The notes under the pieces: model-generated
Database searches by the model: none
What the model saw: the letters and a program-made list of their open reading frames with translations, nothing else
What the model was told of the DNA's origin: nothing
Translations under genes and position numbers: made by a program
Assembly (NCBI RefSeq): GCF_037126465.1
Contig: NC_088209.1
Location: forward strand, 11,416,052 to 11,480,051
Length of the DNA: 64,000 nt
Origin: Ornithodoros turicata
Taxonomy: Eukaryota > Arthropoda > Arachnida > Ixodida > Argasidae
Reading direction: 5' to 3'
Shown here: positions 61,049 to 64,000 of the stretch, piece by piece
Numbering within the stretch: position 1 is the first letter of the stretch
Layout of the letters: every line of letters starts with the position of its first letter

Positions 61049-64000
61049 ACCAGAAGTAGCTTACTAGACGCACTGCTGAACGACCCTACCCCGACTCATA
61101 CCAAGGGCACGGCGTTTTCGGCGTTTGCCGATAATGGCTATAAATATCCGACGAATTCTTTTTTTTAGTTCGGCATATACCGAAAAATTCTGAATGAACT
61201 CCCTCCGCCCTGCGGGACCACTAACCTCTATTTTATGGGAAAAACCATCGCCCGGAACACTTATCACTTGGTAAACCTGGTCCAGGTACACCTGGCGTTC
61301 CGCAACCGAGGAAATGAGTTTTCTTTTCTTTTCTTTTTTTTGCATCCCCAATATTTTCCTACTCACTCTGTCATTGGTAAAGGAATAGCGATAACCCTTA
61401 GATCACGGGCCGTTTGCATAAAGCGGTTTGAGATCGATCCTACACCTGAATTGGATCCTAAGCTCGTACTCAGTGTCTGAGCCGGTTGTTTAAAGAAATT
61501 TGAGAGGGAAGTTGAGATCGGCCCTGAGCACGTTCTCGTGGAGCATTCTCAGGTTTTGTGTCTGGTATGTAACACGCTCAAATGTGTTATCAACCTGACA
61601 ATGGCAGCTCTGCCACTGGCAGGCAGCTAGTTGATTTGTAATGGACGCACTGAAGGGTCGTTACAGCACACTACATTTAAAATAAGGCATTTTGAAAAGA
61701 AACCAAATGGAGAAAGGAAGGACCATTAATCAGTCCTCCGATTGTGCAGTTCCAATAATTTTTGTACTACCTTTCAATGATGCTCTAATGTGCTTCCATA
61801 AATTGGGTATTGTGAGCATTTCTCAGTGTCACTTCGAATGGGATGAGTTCAGACTCAAGTATGAGGCAAGCGCGGCATCAGCTTTGCCTGAAATAGAATA
61901 GCTAAACCAATCAAAAAAAAAAAAAGGCATCCGCTTGCGGACCCACTTGCAGATAACATTGTGATGAGCCGGAATATGAGTTGATGCCGTGCACCTACTC
62001 AAACCACCACCTGATAACCCTTAATTGTGCTTCCGTATAATTGTTCTTTTTGGAATTCGTACATCTCCTTCACCGCAAGTCATATTCTGTGATATTTTTT
62101 TCCTCATATTGGGGGGGGGGGGGGCATCTTCGCCGACGCAACTTCACTTGGTATGGGATGCTATGAGTTCGCTTGGTATGAGTTGCCCCAATATGACATA
62201 TATTGGTATGAGCTGTCTTGGTATAAGTTGTCCCAGTATGACCTGAGTGTTGTATGTATGAGGGGGTGATCTCCTGCTTCACAGCTTTCCCCTGTTTACC
62301 GATACATGGCAGAAGGCCCATAGCCAAGACCATTTTGTCTTCATCTGTGCACTGTGTGGACTAAATGAGTGAAATTTCCTGTTTATTCTCGCGTCCACGT
62401 CCTCTTCTTTCCAGTAACGGTGTTTCCACATGACAAGTAATAGCGACTGCTGCCGAGAGAGAGAGAGAGAGAGAGAGAGAAAATACCTGTTTATATACAA
62501 ACATTGGAGCTGAGTTATACCCATCAGGGGTCTGCTGCCGATATTCTCTCTCTGCCACGATCAGGCCCCATTCAGCGATAGTCGTGTCAGGATCCGACAC
62601 AGGCTGACCACTGACCTAACACACGAGCATATGGGTGTGAAATGTTCAGTGGACACCTAAGGTGCGATGCTGAATTGTAGATGCCATCTGTGCACTCTAG
62701 ACCCAGTGACGCATAGGTGCCGTCTGATCAACCGGCACATTTTTGAAGAGGTGTGCCAGATGACTTAAGGGGGCCCGCCGTGCCTGCGAAAGCTGCACGT
62801 GCTCTGTGCCCTCTGAAACAACTGGTACGACATCCCTGCTGACGCCAGGAGCCACAGTGTACCGGACGTATTGAAGGGTTGCTCATATTCCGTAATACAC
62901 GAGACTCGTTGTGCCTCTCGAGTTCCCTACCTCCAGGCTTCGCAAAAAAAATAAATAAATAAAAAAAAAATAAAATAAAAGGAATAACATGTTCCGAGGA
63001 CATCGAACTATGAAACACTATATTTTATTGGCATGCACATATCTATAAATTCCATCCAGTACATCATCGTTTGCCGAATGGTATGCATACACCGTTCACT
63101 AATTCCAACACACACATAGCTGTTCGCCACAGTGTAAATTTGAACTACTCAAAACCCTCAAGACTACCCGCTAGCGCCTGCTAGCAGTTGTAGTCCGAGA
63201 GAACACGCGTGGCCGGACAGACGTGATGTTTCACGCGGCGTGTTTCTTTCCCTTCCGTTCGACTGACCGTTCGGATCCTCGCGCCTCATTCAAATGACTC
63301 TCGTCCCATCAGCGCGAGGGAAGACTGACGCCAGTTCTCACCGACAAATACGCATCCAAATATTTACACATACATCACGCAGCCGATTAGGGACACCTAG
63401 ATCAGCTGCGCCACTAGCGACGACATTATTGGAAGCTGTGCGTTTCGCTTTAGAGCCGGCGGCGGTGCGCAGCTCCCGGAGAGCAGCAGGATGAGGAAAC
63501 TCGCTTACTCTGTACGACTCTGACGCACGCATCGAGCAGGCAAAGAGGTACTTTTTACTATATTGAATAACCGAGCAAGTGATTAGTACACGCCTAACTT
63601 ATTTCATCGATATATGAATATAAAAAAAAGTTGTTTACATTCGTATTTGTCCCCGCAACACTCAAGTTCGCTCCCGCATCAAAGTACCAGGGTTGCCGTG
63701 TCAGATTTCGTATATTTTCTCGCCTTCGTTACCTTTTTAGATTTAGGGCGGCGTCCCATAGCTTCATGCTGGCAGCAGCAGCAGCAACACGGCAACATGA
63801 CAGCAGAGCACTTTGTTGATGCTGCGGCTCTGTTGAGCGTCCCATAGCTTCGTTTTGAATTAGCGGCAGCAGCGGCGTAGGAGGTCCACAACGTGTTGGC
63901 AACAACGGCATTCTTTACGTTTCAAGCGTTCCGAAGGCGTGCGCAGTAGCTAAGCCCTTTATAGCCCAAGTATAGGAGTGCAATTCTAGGTGAAAGGTTA
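61049..64000. other. No gene supported to the window end
   Basis: Contains a G-run (about 62110-62124), a (GA)n microsatellite (62455-62480) and short CAG-type repeats near 63770. 61380-61900 includes ordinary-looking frames without domains. 63180-63560 is more GC-rich and could be a promoter or 5' exon region of a gene beyond the window, but nothing specific is visible. Confidence 0.4.
62455..62480. repeat. (GA)n microsatellite
   Basis: About thirteen uninterrupted GA units. Other simple tracts: (TA)n at 50072-50090 and about 44972-44990, (CA)n at 35735-35753. Confidence 0.9.

Noticed and set aside
1..64000. Endogenous viral elements, CRISPR arrays, bacterial-type operons
   Set aside because: No viral replicase, capsid or envelope motifs beyond the BEL/Pao retroelement, no regular repeat-spacer arrays and no prokaryotic gene organisation were seen.

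Overview
The window is nuclear DNA from an animal, most likely an arthropod and, by inference, a chelicerate such as a tick. Reasons: protein-coding information lies in short exons with GT-AG introns up to about 10 kb; the spacers are packed with decayed DNA transposons, fold-back MITEs, LTR, non-LTR and Penelope-like retroelements and a tRNA-derived SINE; and the main gene is a compound NF-kappaB with its own ankyrin repeats and death domain. The species cannot be fixed from sequence alone. Nothing bacterial or viral was seen.

Region 1 (about 3,098-33,166, + strand) is one gene: a class I NF-kappaB (p105/p100/Relish type). I could chain 15 exons with consistent splice phases (2,070 coding bases including the stop, 689 residues). 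In order they encode most of the Rel-homology N-terminal domain, the dimerisation (IPT) domain, a basic nuclear localisation signal, a linker, about five ankyrin repeats, an acidic/serine-rich spacer and a C-terminal death domain. The first exons (start codon and DNA-recognition loop) lie upstream of base 1. The introns carry several related palindromic elements (termini TAGGGCC/TAGAGCC), a Tigger transposase relic split by a hAT MITE, a second Tigger derivative, long inverted repeats and MITEs. A mariner copy sits about 240 bp after the stop codon.

Region 2 (about 33,400-48,500) is mostly mobile DNA: the mariner, a composite of Harbinger-like inverted-repeat pieces, a LINE RNase H remnant, a fold-back element containing a BEL/Pao remnant, and further MITEs. 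A four-helix hydrophobic open frame on the minus strand (44,465-44,860) is a weak gene candidate.

Region 3 (48,537-56,369, + strand) holds a candidate three-exon gene for a 193-residue secreted protein: a clear signal-peptide exon with a consensus donor, then two exons in matching phase. I could not assign it to a family; its size and signal peptide resemble tick salivary proteins. Its first intron contains a Harbinger-like element split by a nested 878-bp MITE, a SINE and a LINE tail.

Region 4 (about 56,800-64,000) contains a TTAA-flanked MITE, a rearranged Penelope-like element with 252-bp inverted ends (58,453-61,048), and low-information sequence to the end.
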